From Elusimicrobia bacterium RIFCSPLOWO2_02_FULL_39_32 (GTDB taxonomy: Bacteria > Elusimicrobiota > Elusimicrobia > 2-02-FULL-39-32): a stretch of DNA of 64,000 nucleotides. Every line of letters starts with the position of its first letter. The first letter of the stretch is position 1. The notes beneath the pieces are model-generated. The model had not been told where the DNA came from, ran no database searches, and saw nothing but the letters and a program-made list of their open reading frames with translations. Location: assembly GCA_001800135.1 (NCBI GenBank), contig MGUU01000016.1, forward strand, positions 124,001 through 188,000, written 5' to 3'. Of this stretch, positions 48,171-58,160 are shown piece by piece. Position numbers and translations under genes: made by a program.

Positions 48171-48626
48171 TCAAGCTGGCTCTACATGGAAAAGAGCCTG
48201 ACCCTTAGAGACAGGCTTCCCATTTTCTGCAAGAATTTTAACTATTTTTACTCGGGTTTCCGCCTTAATTTCATTCATCACTTTCATCGCCTCCACAATG
48301 CACAAGGTCGCTCCGGAGTTAACCACCTCCCCCTCTTTTGCAAAAGGAGTGGCTTGCGGCGAAGAAGCTTGATAAAAAATCCCTGTAATGGGAGAAGAAA
48401 TTACTTTTATGTTTAAGGGCAAAGATTGAAGAGGAGCGGGTTCATGAGAGGAAAGGGTTTCCGGCAAAAAGTCAGTTCTTCTTCTTTTTAAATGAACTGC
48501 ATTTTGTTCAGGGGAAATTCTTTTTAAAAAAATTTTTCCTTGAGGAAGCTCTAATTCTAATTCATAAATATTAGAACCGCACATCTCATTATAATAAAAG
48601 ACGAGTTCCTCCAGTTCTAGTTCCAT
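48171..48626 (-). CDS. accB: Biotin carboxyl carrier protein of acetyl-CoA carboxylase
   Basis: 151 residues. The C-terminal biotinyl domain has the VEAMKVMNEI motif, whose Lys is biotinylated. The N-terminal part and an acidic-proline linker match AccB. It carries CO2 for fatty acid synthesis. No accC follows in the window, where it is often adjacent. Confidence 0.92.
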   Translation of the reverse strand: MELELEELVFYYNEMCGSNIYELELELPQGKIFLKRISPEQNAVHLKRRRTDFLPETLSSHEPAPLQSLPLNIKVISSPITGIFYQASSPQATPFAKEGEVVNSGATLCIVEAMKVMNEIKAETRVKIVKILAENGKPVSKGQALFHVEPA

Positions 48627-48655
48627 TTTCAGGTTAAACCATTCGTGTTTAGTTT

Positions 48656-50824
48656 TTAATTTTTAAATTTATGAGAGGATCTGGGTTTAAATGGTTTTGA
48701 AGAGCGCTGGGTTAAAGTTCCAGAATCTTCGCCCCCTTCCAACAAAACTTTTCTAGAAAGGTTTACTCTTCCTTGAGTATCAATCTCAATACATTTTACA
48801 GTCACTTCATCCCCTTCTTTTAAAATATCCTCCACCTGTTCCACTCTGGAAGTATCTAACTGAGAAATATGAACCAAACCTTCTTTGCCGGGCAGCACTT
48901 CCACAAAAGCGCCAAAATTCATAATGCGCGTTACTTTCCCCTTATAAATTTTTCCAACTTCAACTTCCGACACAGATCCTTCCACCCAGCTGCGAGCCAG
49001 CTCAACTTTCTGAGCGTCGTCGCCGGAAATAAAAACCCGGCCATCATCTTCCACGCTTACCTCTGCCCCGGTTTTTTCTATGATGCCCCGGATATTTTTT
49101 CCTCCAGGACCAATTAATGCGCCGATTTTTTCCACAGGAATTTTAACCACTGTCATTTTAGGGGCATGCCTAGAGAGATCTAGGCGGGGGGTTTGGATCG
49201 CAAGGTTCATTTTTTCTAAAATAAAAAGACGTCCCGCATGCGCTTTATTCACAGCTTTTTTTAATACTTCAATGCTGACCCCTTCAATTTTAAGATCCAT
49301 CTGTAAAGCGGTTATCCCATCTTTAGTTCCTGCAACTTTAAAATCCATATCTCCTAAATGATCTTCCAAACCCATAATATCCGATAAGACCGCAATCTCA
49401 TTATCTTTACTTACAATTAAACCCATGGCAATTCCTGCGCAAGGAGATTTAAATGGAACACCCGCGTCAAAAAGCGCTAAAGAGCCTCCGCAAACACTGG
49501 CCATGGAAGAAGAACCATTAGATTCTAAAATATCAGAGACAATCCGAATCGTGTAAGGAAAATCTTCTTCATTAGGCAAAAGAGGCAAAAGCGCTCTGCG
49601 AGCTAACGCCCCATGTCCTATTTCCCTTCTTCCCGGAGAACGCTCTGGTTTAGTTTCACCAGTGGCAAAACCAGGGAAATTGTAGTGCAGAAGAAAACGC
49701 TCTTTGTATTCCCCATCTAACTCATCCATAATTTGCATGTCATCAGCTGTGCCTAAAGTAACCGTGGCTAAGGCTTGAGTTTGTCCTCGGGTAAAAAGAG
49801 CAGAACCATGAGTTCTTGGCAAAACCCCCACCTCACAAGAAATCGGGCGAATCTCATCCAATTTTCTTCCGTCTGTGCGCACTTGCTCCTTTAAAATAAG
49901 CTCGCGCGCTTCTTCATAAAGAATATTTTCTATAATGGCTCCTATCACTTTTTCTTGTTCGGGAAATTGTTCCGCTAAAGAGGCTGCCATCTCATTTTTT
50001 ATCTCTGCTAAAGCATTCTCCCTTTGAGATTTATCTGAAATTTTTACATTAGCTTTTATCTTTTGCCTTGCAGCGCTATTGACCGCCTTAACCAGCTCAG
50101 GCTCATGTTGTGGAGGAACAAATTCTAGTTTAGCTTCTCCATGCTGCGCAATAAACTTGCTTTGAGCTTCGCACATCGCAATAATTTCATTTTGCGCTAA
50201 TTCCAAAGCCTCCAACATCTTCTCTTCACTCAATTCTTGTGAGCCGCTCTCTACCATTAAAAGCCCTTTTTTACTGCCGGCAACCACAAGATCTAAAACG
50301 CTTTCTTCCTGTTCTTGAACGGTTGGATTTACCACCCACTGCTCTTTGAGCCTGCCAATTCTAACTGCGGCAACTGGTCCGTTAAAAGGTATGTTTGAAA
50401 GAGATAGAGCTAAAGAAGTTCCCACAATAGAGGGGATGTCTGTATCATTGACATGGTCGCTGGATAAAAGAATTGCGTTGACTTGCACCGCGTTCATAAA
50501 ACCTTCTGGAAAAAGAGGACGGATGGAACGGTCTATTAAACGAGAATTGAGGATTTCTTTTTCACGCGGTCTAGTTTCTCTTTTAAAAAAACCGCCTGGA
50601 ATTTTGCCCGCGGCATAAGTTCTTTCCCGATAATCCACAGTCAATGGGAAAAAATCCTGCTGATCTTTTACCTTAAGGTCCATGGTTGCGGTAACAAGAA
50701 GCGCGGTTTCTCCAACTCTTACCAAAACAGAACCGTTGGCTTGTCTAGCCATGCGGCCGGTTTCAATTAAAATTTCTTGGGATCCAAATTTAAATTTTGT
50801 TTGAAAAAATGTTTGATCGCTCAT
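48656..50824 (-). CDS. pnp: Polyribonucleotide nucleotidyltransferase (PNPase)
   Basis: 722 residues, full length. Two RNase PH-like domains (the second with DILESNGSSSMASVCG) flank a helical segment. A KH domain (GALIGPGGKNIRGI) and an S1 domain (GKVTRIMNFGAFVEV) follow, then a basic tail. It degrades RNA from the 3' end using phosphate. It lies directly after rpsO, the order seen in many bacteria. A GGGAG ribosome site precedes the start. Confidence 0.98.
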   Translation of the reverse strand: MSDQTFFQTKFKFGSQEILIETGRMARQANGSVLVRVGETALLVTATMDLKVKDQQDFFPLTVDYRERTYAAGKIPGGFFKRETRPREKEILNSRLIDRSIRPLFPEGFMNAVQVNAILLSSDHVNDTDIPSIVGTSLALSLSNIPFNGPVAAVRIGRLKEQWVVNPTVQEQEESVLDLVVAGSKKGLLMVESGSQELSEEKMLEALELAQNEIIAMCEAQSKFIAQHGEAKLEFVPPQHEPELVKAVNSAARQKIKANVKISDKSQRENALAEIKNEMAASLAEQFPEQEKVIGAIIENILYEEARELILKEQVRTDGRKLDEIRPISCEVGVLPRTHGSALFTRGQTQALATVTLGTADDMQIMDELDGEYKERFLLHYNFPGFATGETKPERSPGRREIGHGALARRALLPLLPNEEDFPYTIRIVSDILESNGSSSMASVCGGSLALFDAGVPFKSPCAGIAMGLIVSKDNEIAVLSDIMGLEDHLGDMDFKVAGTKDGITALQMDLKIEGVSIEVLKKAVNKAHAGRLFILEKMNLAIQTPRLDLSRHAPKMTVVKIPVEKIGALIGPGGKNIRGIIEKTGAEVSVEDDGRVFISGDDAQKVELARSWVEGSVSEVEVGKIYKGKVTRIMNFGAFVEVLPGKEGLVHISQLDTSRVEQVEDILKEGDEVTVKCIEIDTQGRVNLSRKVLLEGGEDSGTLTQRSSKPFKPRSSHKFKN

Positions 50825-50890
50825 AAGATTGTTATTCTCCCATTACGAAGATGACTTTTAAAAAATAAGAAAGGAAAAGGTTTAAGTTGG

Positions 50891-51160
50891 TTATTTTCTA
50901 AGATCAAATCGTTGAATAACCTTTTGATACTTTTCCGGGTCAGTTCTTTTTAAATAGGTTAAAAACTGTTTTCTTTCTCCCACAAGTTTAAAAAGACCCT
51001 GCCTGGAAGCATAGTCTTTAGGGGATTCTTTTAAATGGTCTGTTAACTGAGCAATGCGCTCAGTTATAAGAGCGACCTGAATTGCGGGGTTTCCAGTATC
51101 TTTTTCATGAGCTTTAAACTCATCTACCAACGATTTTTTCTTTTCTTTTGTTAATGCCAT
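50891..51160 (-). CDS. rpsO: Ribosomal protein S15
   Basis: 89 residues, the exact family length. TGNPAIQVALITERIAQLT and the YLKRTDPEKY region are S15 hallmarks. It binds 16S rRNA early in small-subunit assembly. It sits between ribF and pnp. Confidence 0.98.
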   Translation of the reverse strand: MALTKEKKKSLVDEFKAHEKDTGNPAIQVALITERIAQLTDHLKESPKDYASRQGLFKLVGERKQFLTYLKRTDPEKYQKVIQRFDLRK

Positions 51161-51168
51161 AAGAAATG

Positions 51169-52107
51169 TTAGATTAGCAATTTTCTTAATAAAAGTAAAG
51201 CTGTTTTTTTATCCTTTTCCAATTGTTTTCTTAAATCATCCAGATTTTGGAATTTTTTCTCATCCCTGATTTTTTTTAAGAATTCTAGTTTTAGAATTTT
51301 TCCGTAAAGCTTTCCGGAAAAATTAAAGAGATGCGCTTCTAAAGATCGGGCTGGTTTCCCAGCTTCTTTTAAAGTGGGCTTAAATCCTACATTGCAGATG
51401 CCGTAAAAAAAAGAATCAGCCCCGGATAATTTTCCATCCTTAAAACCCACACCTACCCTGCAAAGAAAAACTCCCAAGGGTAAAATTTTTAAATCAGAGA
51501 TTTTAAGGTTTGCCGTAGGAAAACCTAATTTTGTTCCTATTTTTCTTCCTCCATTGACCCTTCCCAGACAAAAATAAGGATGTCCTAAAAAGCGATGCGC
51601 TGTTTCTAAATCCCCTTTTCTTAAAGCAGCCCGAATCCTGCCAGAAGAAACAGGAGCAGATTGATCCTCTAAGGCCTTAATCACAGTGATGGGGATAGAA
51701 TTTTCCTTGCCCATCTTTTTTAAAAAAGGAATGTCCCCTAAACGGTCTCTGCCAAAACAAAAATTATATCCAACCACGATATTTTTTGCCTGATATTTTC
51801 TTTTTAAAAACCTTAAAAAAAATTCTTTGGCGGAAATTAAAGAACATCTTTTATTAAATTTAAGAACAACGACTTTTTTTATTCCGGCTTCTTTTAAAAG
51901 CCAGCTCTTTTCCTCTGGAGTTGAAAGAAGATAAGGTTCCTTTAAAGGAGTAAAAAAAAGCCTGGGAGGGAATTCAAAAGTTATTGCTAAAGAAGGAAGA
52001 TGAAATTGAAGAGAATTTTTCAGGACTCTTTTAATGATTTTTAAATGCCCGCGATGCAAACCATCAAAAGTGCCAATCGTTAAAACAGCGCCCAAATGCT
52101 TACTCAC
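51169..52107 (-). CDS. ribF: Bifunctional riboflavin kinase/FAD synthetase
   Basis: 312 residues. The N-terminal nucleotidyltransferase domain begins with GTFDGLHRGH. The C-terminal kinase domain has GRVNGGRKIGTKLGFPTANL, the conserved flavin-kinase loop. It makes FMN and FAD from riboflavin. Its stop is 8 bases from the rpsO start. Confidence 0.97.
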   Translation of the reverse strand: MSKHLGAVLTIGTFDGLHRGHLKIIKRVLKNSLQFHLPSLAITFEFPPRLFFTPLKEPYLLSTPEEKSWLLKEAGIKKVVVLKFNKRCSLISAKEFFLRFLKRKYQAKNIVVGYNFCFGRDRLGDIPFLKKMGKENSIPITVIKALEDQSAPVSSGRIRAALRKGDLETAHRFLGHPYFCLGRVNGGRKIGTKLGFPTANLKISDLKILPLGVFLCRVGVGFKDGKLSGADSFFYGICNVGFKPTLKEAGKPARSLEAHLFNFSGKLYGKILKLEFLKKIRDEKKFQNLDDLRKQLEKDKKTALLLLRKLLI

Positions 52108-52164
52108 TCTTTAAAACTCTTCAAAAATAATTGTCCAAAATCACTCACTTGTGAAATTTTTAGA

Positions 52165-53163
52165 CTAAAGCGATTTCCGCGCCAGGCTCAATATTTGATT
52201 TGAGACTTCCTCCATTGAACCTTTGATCTCACAGCCGCTTGCGTACTTGTGGCCGCCGCCGCCAAATTTTTCCGCAAGTTTACATACATTCACATGCAGC
52301 CTGGACCTTAAGCTAACTTTAATGACCCCATCCAAACTTGATTCTCTTAAAAATAGTGAGATCAGCGAGTTAGGGATAAGCAAGCCATAGTTCACAAATT
52401 CATCCGTATCTTCTTCCGAAGCCTGAACAGCCTCAAAATCCTTTTTTGTAACTTTAAGAACCGCTATTCCACCATCAATGAACTCAAGTCCGATTAAAGC
52501 GCGGCTCAATAGCTTTAAAGAGGGTAGTCTTCTAGTTCCATACATTTTTTCACAAAGGAAACTGACATTCACATTCTGTTTAAGAAGTTCAGCCGCTATT
52601 TTTAAGGTTTGAGAATTGGTATTAGAATATTGGAACCTGCCGGTATCTGCCATAATCCCAACATAAAGAGCTGTGGCTTCCTCCTCTCTTAAAGGGAGTT
52701 TTAACTGTTGAAAGAGATAAAAGAGTTGTTCGGAATTTGAAGAGGCTCCTACATCTATTAAATTGATATCTCCAAAAAAAGAATGTTTTAAATGGTGGTC
52801 TATGTTGATCACCAGTTTCGCCTGTTTCTTTAAATCAATAATATTTCCCATTCTCTCTGGTTCAGAACACTCAAACACAATCGCCACATCATAACTTTTA
52901 TCAATTTTCTGAGCATGTTTTATTTTATCTACCCCTTTAAGAAAAGAAAGTTGTTCAGGCACTGGTTCACGATTCACCAGTTCCACCTGTTTACCGCATC
53001 TCCTTAAAAGGCTGGCCATGGCCAGCTCTGAAGCCACAGTATCTCCATCTGGTTTTTTGTGTCCTGTCAGGAAAAAAGTTTTATGCTTTTTAATAGCAGC
53101 TACGATTTGTTTATAAATTTTTGTTTTATCTTTTCTCATTTTCATAAAAGGGAGACTTTTCAA
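52165..53163 (-). CDS. nrnA: DHH-family oligoribonuclease/pAp phosphatase (NrnA-like)
   Basis: 332 residues; a shorter start at Met7 or Met9 is possible. GHKKPDGDTVASELA, VFECSEPERMG, INIDHHLKHS and MADTGRFQYSNT give the DHH motifs I-IV, and the DHHA1 domain ends with FGGGGHKYASG. NrnA degrades RNA dinucleotides and 3'-phosphoadenosine 5'-phosphate. It is a usual neighbour of rbfA. Confidence 0.93.
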   Translation of the reverse strand: MKSLPFMKMRKDKTKIYKQIVAAIKKHKTFFLTGHKKPDGDTVASELAMASLLRRCGKQVELVNREPVPEQLSFLKGVDKIKHAQKIDKSYDVAIVFECSEPERMGNIIDLKKQAKLVINIDHHLKHSFFGDINLIDVGASSNSEQLFYLFQQLKLPLREEEATALYVGIMADTGRFQYSNTNSQTLKIAAELLKQNVNVSFLCEKMYGTRRLPSLKLLSRALIGLEFIDGGIAVLKVTKKDFEAVQASEEDTDEFVNYGLLIPNSLISLFLRESSLDGVIKVSLRSRLHVNVCKLAEKFGGGGHKYASGCEIKGSMEEVSNQILSLARKSL

Positions 53164-53224
53164 TTAGCCCGAAATTTTAGTCAGCTATAAAGAGCGAGAC
53201 TTTTAAGAAGTTAAAAATAAAAAA

Positions 53225-53701
53225 TTATTCTTCTGTTTTAAGGTAGGTGACTGAATGTTCCCAACCATTGTAAGTATATTCAAAAAGGATTTGATTGCCC
53301 TCTAATAAAGTTCCTGGCCCGCGAATTTTAGATTGAGAAAGCACAATCTTTACCTTCCCTTTTTCCTTCAACATCTTAACCGTGCCTTTTTCAACTGACA
53401 TCTGGTAAGTACCATCCGCATAAATTTTAAGCGGAGGGCTAGTGCATCTTTTTCCAGCTCCCCCCACATTATATTTCCAGCATCTATAAGTCCCTACAAT
53501 AGAAGAAAAATCCTCTTTCGCAAACCCTAGATGTTGAACAAAAAATAAAAAAAGAATTACCAATATAAAACTGATGGGCTTAAAATTGTTATTTGAGGGA
53601 ACTTGTTCGTTTGAAACTTTCTTTCTTTTCCCGAACAAATAGCTAAGCGAGCCACTCGGCTCACTGCCCAATAAAAATAATTTCAAGCTCATCAGATCCA
53701 T
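53225..53701 (-). CDS. Small secreted or membrane-anchored protein, unknown function
   Basis: 158 residues. A charged start of about 40 residues precedes a strong hydrophobic segment (ISFILVILFLFFVQHLGFA); the mature part is a small beta-rich domain with GTYRCWKYN, a Cys pair and DGTYQM. A shorter start nearer the signal is possible. No family recognised. It stands where truB is often found between rbfA and ribF. Confidence 0.6.
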   Translation of the reverse strand: MDLMSLKLFLLGSEPSGSLSYLFGKRKKVSNEQVPSNNNFKPISFILVILFLFFVQHLGFAKEDFSSIVGTYRCWKYNVGGAGKRCTSPPLKIYADGTYQMSVEKGTVKMLKEKGKVKIVLSQSKIRGPGTLLEGNQILFEYTYNGWEHSVTYLKTEE

Positions 53702-53747
53702 ATTATTAAATTTTCCTTATTTTCAATTCTTGCTCTCTTAAAAGGGT

Positions 53748-54116
53748 TTAATTTTCTTCCTTTTCTTTGGCGAGTTGGGTTAAAATAGCTGTTACTCTTT
53801 CGGCTTTTTCAGGAGTCTGGTCATACACAAAACTGATTACCGGGACTTTTCGTAAACTTTCCAATTTTCTTCCCAAAGTTTTACGCATCTTAGGAATCGA
53901 AAAATCTAAAATTTCAGAACTTATTTTTTTTTCTTCTTCGCTGCCAAACACGGAATAAAAAACTTTAGCGTCGGTTAAATCATCGCTTAAACGCACAGCC
54001 GTCACTGTAACAAACCCTAAGCGCGAATCTTTTATCTCCTGAATCAATAGAGATATCTCATGCCGCAGCAATTCACTCACTCTTTCACTGCGTTTAAACT
54101 GCATTTCAAGCCTCAA
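53748..54116 (-). CDS. rbfA: Ribosome-binding factor A
   Basis: 122 residues, normal length. RVSELLRHEISLLIQE, DSRLGFVTVTAVRLSDD and AKVFYSVFG are family hallmarks. It binds the 30S subunit during maturation of the 16S rRNA 5' end. It overlaps infB by 11 bases. Confidence 0.96.
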   Translation of the reverse strand: MRLEMQFKRSERVSELLRHEISLLIQEIKDSRLGFVTVTAVRLSDDLTDAKVFYSVFGSEEEKKISSEILDFSIPKMRKTLGRKLESLRKVPVISFVYDQTPEKAERVTAILTQLAKEKEEN

Positions 54117-56280
54117 GTTTCCTAGTTTGCTTTTCCATGATAAAAGCTTCTAAAATATCGTTTTTATTAAAATCTTGAAAATTCTCTAGTGAAATCCCGC
54201 ATTCATAACCCTGCTCCACTTCCCGCGCATCATCTTTAAACCTGCGCAAAGCTTGAATTTTACCTTCATATATAATTTTAGAATCTCTTAAAACCCTAAT
54301 TTTAGCGGCCCGGCTAACTTTACCTTGCGACACAATACAACCAGCTACTTTTCCTTGAGGGGTCTTAAAAACTTCCCTTACATCAACACGTCCTAAAAAC
54401 ATCTCTTTTTCTTCAGGCTCTAGCATCCCGCTCATGGCTGCTCTAATATCTGAAATCACCTCATAAATAATCCGATAGGTTTTAATTTCTACTCCTTCTC
54501 TGCGGGCAATTTCTTCTGCCTGCGCTTCCGGCCTAACAGTAAAACCAATCACAATCGCGTCAGAAGCCGCAGCTAAAGAGACATCCGACTCGGTAATAGC
54601 GCCTACTCCAGAATGAATGACTTTTAGCCTAATCTGAGAAGTTTCTATCTTTTCTATGGAATCCTTTAACGCTTCAAGCGAGCCTTGAACATCAGCTTTA
54701 AGAATCAATTTAAGCTCTTTAAGTTTACCTTCTTTAGCGGCTGCGGAGAGAATCTCTAAAGAGATGTGTCTCTTTTTTTCTATTGTGGCTTCTCTGGAAA
54801 GATTGCTTCTTTTTTCTAAAATGTCCCTTGATTCCCGATCAGAATTAACCACAATCACTCTATCTCCCAATTGCGGAGTTTCAGAAAAACCCAAAACCTC
54901 TACAGGCGTAGCTGGAGGAACTTCTAAAACACGCTGTCCACGGTCATTGGTTAATGCCTTTACCTTACCGCTAGTCAGCCCGCAAACAAAAGTATTGCCG
55001 ACTCTTAAAGTTCCTTTTTGAACTAAAACCGTAGCTAACGGCCCTTTTCTAGGATCCAACTTCGCTTCAATAATAACTCCTTGAGCATTGCGGTTAGGGT
55101 TAGCCTTAAGCTCTAAAAGTTCCGCCTCCAACAAAATCATTTCTAAAAGTTTATCAATATTCATCCTTTTTTTGGCTGATACTTCCACAAAAATGGTTTT
55201 TCCTCCCCACTCTTCTGGAGACAGCTGATATTGGCTCAGCTCCTGTTTTACCCGATCCGGATTGCTTTGAGGCAAATCAATTTTATTCACCGCTACAATG
55301 ATCGTTACGCCCGCGGCTTTAGCATGGTCAATCGCTTCTACTGTTTGAGGCATGACCCCGTCATCCGCGGCAACCACTAAAACAACAAGATCCGTCACCT
55401 GAGCGCCTCTGGCGCGCATCGCGGTAAAAGCTTCGTGGCCTGGGGTGTCTAAAAATACGATCTGACCCCTGAGAGTTAGAACTTTATAAGCTCCAATATG
55501 CTGAGTAATGCCGCCTGCTTCTTTTTCAGCAACCTGCGTCTCCCGAATAGCATCGAGGAGTGAAGTTTTTCCATGATCCACATGGCCCATCACTGTAACA
55601 ATGGGAGAACGAGGAACCAAACAATTTATATCATCTTCTTCCTTGGTCATGGCATCGTCGCTATAAATCGGAACAAATTCAGCGTCAAAATTAAATTCAT
55701 TGGCTAATAAAATAGCGGTGTCAATTTCCAAACGTTGATTAATTGTAGCCCGAATGCCCATTTTTAGGAGACGCATTAAAAGTTCTCCAATTTTTACGCT
55801 CATTTTATCCGCAAGATCTTTGACTGAAATAGTTTCATTGATTGTGATTTTAGATTTAAGTGGAACAGGCATGCTTACAGCTGGAGTTTGGGTTTGAACA
55901 GTTTGTTCTTCAGGAGCAATCTCTTTTTTAAGCTCTAAAACAGGCGCCAAAGAATCGGCTTTGGCTCCGGCTAAAACGTCTTTTTCTTGAAGTGGCGCTT
56001 TCTCCAAAATTTCTTTTTTTGTATCGGGCAAGTCCGTGTGGGAAACTGGCTTTTCTAACATTTCCGCATCTTGAGAAACGCTTTCCTTCAACCCTTTTTT
56101 AATTTTCTTGCGCGCCGTGGTTTTTCCCGGCTCTTTAACTTTTTTTACCGTTTTTGAAACAACAGATTTTTTTTCTTTATGAACAGCGCTTTTAGATTTT
56201 ATTTTTTTCGCGCTTGGATGAGATTCCTCTTTTTCAAGTTTTGCTGGATTCTCCTGGGGTTCCTTCTTTTTCACTTTCAC
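54106..56280 (-). CDS. infB: Translation initiation factor IF-2
   Basis: 724 residues, on the short side because the N-terminal region is brief. Residues 1-140 are Lys/Glu-rich and low in complexity. An IF2N-like segment (about 145-195) is followed by the GTPase domain with GHVDHGKT (232-239), DTPGHEAF and NKID, and then the beta-barrel and fMet-tRNA-binding C-terminal domains. It places initiator tRNA on the ribosome. The first codons overlap the end of nusA by 47 bases in another frame, so a later start cannot be ruled out. Confidence 0.96.
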   Translation of the reverse strand: MKVKKKEPQENPAKLEKEESHPSAKKIKSKSAVHKEKKSVVSKTVKKVKEPGKTTARKKIKKGLKESVSQDAEMLEKPVSHTDLPDTKKEILEKAPLQEKDVLAGAKADSLAPVLELKKEIAPEEQTVQTQTPAVSMPVPLKSKITINETISVKDLADKMSVKIGELLMRLLKMGIRATINQRLEIDTAILLANEFNFDAEFVPIYSDDAMTKEEDDINCLVPRSPIVTVMGHVDHGKTSLLDAIRETQVAEKEAGGITQHIGAYKVLTLRGQIVFLDTPGHEAFTAMRARGAQVTDLVVLVVAADDGVMPQTVEAIDHAKAAGVTIIVAVNKIDLPQSNPDRVKQELSQYQLSPEEWGGKTIFVEVSAKKRMNIDKLLEMILLEAELLELKANPNRNAQGVIIEAKLDPRKGPLATVLVQKGTLRVGNTFVCGLTSGKVKALTNDRGQRVLEVPPATPVEVLGFSETPQLGDRVIVVNSDRESRDILEKRSNLSREATIEKKRHISLEILSAAAKEGKLKELKLILKADVQGSLEALKDSIEKIETSQIRLKVIHSGVGAITESDVSLAAASDAIVIGFTVRPEAQAEEIARREGVEIKTYRIIYEVISDIRAAMSGMLEPEEKEMFLGRVDVREVFKTPQGKVAGCIVSQGKVSRAAKIRVLRDSKIIYEGKIQALRRFKDDAREVEQGYECGISLENFQDFNKNDILEAFIMEKQTRKLEA

Positions 56281-57571
56281 TCACCTCCTCTCTTTCTTTA
56301 TTATTAGAATTTTTTTTCTCCACCACTTCTCTGGCAGATTCAATAATTTTTTCCGCTGTTTTCTCTCCTATGCCCTGCAAAGCTGTTAATTGGTCCACTT
56401 GAGCAAGCGCTATTTTTTCTGCTGTGCTCCAGCCTCCTTTAATCAAAACCTCAGCTGTTTTAGGCCCCACTCCTTCAATATCAGCTAAATTCTTTTGTAA
56501 ATTCTCCACATTTTTAGCTGTTTCTTCTTTCTTTTGCGCCTCTGATTGCACTTCAATATTCCAGCCTGTTAGTTTTGAGGCTAAACGAACATTTTGCCCG
56601 TTTCTTCCCAAAGTTAAAGCAACCATGTCGTTAGAGACAGTCACTTGCGCGGTCTTATTCGCATCTTTTTGCAAAACAATGGAAAGAACCTTTCCGGGAG
56701 AAAGAGCTGCAGCTATAAATTTTTCCGGCTCTGAACTCCAAGGGATAAGATCAATTCTTTCCCCTCTTAATTCATCTATCACAGGACGAATGCGCGAGCC
56801 TCTGACGCCCACGCAGGTTCCCACAGGGTCAACCTTAAGATTATTTGATTTCACGGAAATTTTTGAACGAAATCCAGGATCGCGCGCAATGTTTATAATT
56901 TCCACAATCTTTTCATGAACCTCAGGAACTTCCAGCTCTAAGAGCCTTTTAACCAGATCTGGATGGGACCGTGAAACTAAAATTTCCGGACCCCGATTGC
57001 CCCTCTCCACCTTTAATACCAATACTTTAATTCGGTCTCCTAAATTAAACCGTTCCCTTCGCACTTGTTCCCTTACTGGTAAAAGCCCCTCTGCCTTTCC
57101 TAAATCTACAACTATATTTCTTTCCACAAAACGAAAAACAGAGCCGCTAGCTAAGGTGCTTTCCTTGCCGCTAAATTCTTCAAATATGGTTACTCTTTCT
57201 ACCTCACGGATCTTCTGCACAATCACCTGTTTTGCGATTTGAGCAGCGATTCTGGAAAAATCCACGGTATCCACAGGAAGTTGAACCTCAGATCCCACTT
57301 CTGCTTTTAATTTTAAACTTTTGGTTTCTTCTAAAGAAATTTCCTCGTTTGAATTTTTTACAGAATCCACAACTTTCTTAATTACAAAAGCTTTAATTTC
57401 CGCGGTTTCAGGATCAATGGTTGCGGCTAAATTAACATTTCTGCCATAATGTTTGCGATAAGCGGATACTAAGGAAGACTCTATCATTTTTATGAGCTCT
57501 TCCTTTTTTACCCCTTTATCTTTTTCAATCTGGTCTAAAATATGAATAAGAGGACTTTTTAATTCTGCCAT
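56234..57571 (-). CDS. nusA: Transcription termination/antitermination factor NusA
   Basis: 445 residues. An N-terminal RNA-polymerase-binding domain is followed by an S1 domain (about 135-200) and two KH domains (DPVGTCVGVRGSRI and a second with LGRNGQNVRLAS). The C-terminus has paired helix-hairpin-helix motifs (IEGVGPKTAE and LQGIGEKTAE) instead of the acidic repeats of E. coli. It controls pausing and termination. It stands in the common order rimP-nusA-infB-rbfA. Confidence 0.97.
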   Translation of the reverse strand: MAELKSPLIHILDQIEKDKGVKKEELIKMIESSLVSAYRKHYGRNVNLAATIDPETAEIKAFVIKKVVDSVKNSNEEISLEETKSLKLKAEVGSEVQLPVDTVDFSRIAAQIAKQVIVQKIREVERVTIFEEFSGKESTLASGSVFRFVERNIVVDLGKAEGLLPVREQVRRERFNLGDRIKVLVLKVERGNRGPEILVSRSHPDLVKRLLELEVPEVHEKIVEIINIARDPGFRSKISVKSNNLKVDPVGTCVGVRGSRIRPVIDELRGERIDLIPWSSEPEKFIAAALSPGKVLSIVLQKDANKTAQVTVSNDMVALTLGRNGQNVRLASKLTGWNIEVQSEAQKKEETAKNVENLQKNLADIEGVGPKTAEVLIKGGWSTAEKIALAQVDQLTALQGIGEKTAEKIIESAREVVEKKNSNNKEREEVSESEKEGTPGESSKT

Positions 57572-57641
57572 AAATGTACCTTCCGATTAAAGTTTATAGT
57601 GTTTATTGCTTTCCTAACAAAAATGACTTTCTAAGCATAAA

Positions 57642-58136
57642 CTATATGATATCTAGATTCGCTTTTGCTATTTGCTCAAGGGGGATGGTCACCCTTCCGC
57701 TTGTTTTATCGTCAATTTCAATTGTTTTTTCCTTACAATTCAACAAAGTTCCGGAAAAATTTCTTTGGTTTGAACTGCTTGAAATTGGAGAAAAAATAGA
57801 TACTTTTACGTTTTCTCCCAAAAATCTTAAATAATGAGCTTCATTTTTCAACGGACGATTAATCCCGGGAGAAGATACTTCTAAAGTATATGAACCAATC
57901 AAAATTTCTGATGTGTCTAACAACATTCCAACTAGTTCGCTTATTTTTTCACAGTCATCCAAACTCACATGACTTTTCTTATCAAGAGGATCCTGCTTGT
58001 CAATAAAAAGGCGCAAAATCCAGCTTCCAGATTCTCTGCGATATACAGTTTCTACAAGCTCAAAACCTTTTTTAAAAAGTTCAGGTTCAATTAAACACTT
58101 AATTTGCTCTACTAAGCCAATGGGTTCGCTAATCAT
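57642..58136 (-). CDS. rimP: Ribosome maturation factor RimP
   Basis: 164 residues from the ATG at 58136, which has GGAAAGAG 4-5 bases upstream. A start at 58184 would add 16 residues read from the leader hairpin and is rejected. FELVETVYRRESGSWILRLFID, the CEKISELVG helix and LEVSSPGINRPL are RimP hallmarks. It aids 30S assembly and heads the nusA-infB operon. NusA starts about 70 bases downstream. Confidence 0.93.
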   Translation of the reverse strand: MISEPIGLVEQIKCLIEPELFKKGFELVETVYRRESGSWILRLFIDKQDPLDKKSHVSLDDCEKISELVGMLLDTSEILIGSYTLEVSSPGINRPLKNEAHYLRFLGENVKVSIFSPISSSSNQRNFSGTLLNCKEKTIEIDDKTSGRVTIPLEQIAKANLDII

Positions 58137-58160
58137 AATACTCTTTCCAATCCAAAAATA

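Noticed and set aside
49150-49200. Antisense peptide ACLERSRRGVWI in pnp, similar to dispersed repeat peptides
   Set aside because: The sense strand encodes the expected PNPase segment before the KH domain, and base composition is not different, so no insertion is supported.
56424-56918. Plus-strand frame of 164 codons opposite nusA
   Set aside because: Fully antisense to conserved NusA domains, Ser/Phe-rich, no start signals.
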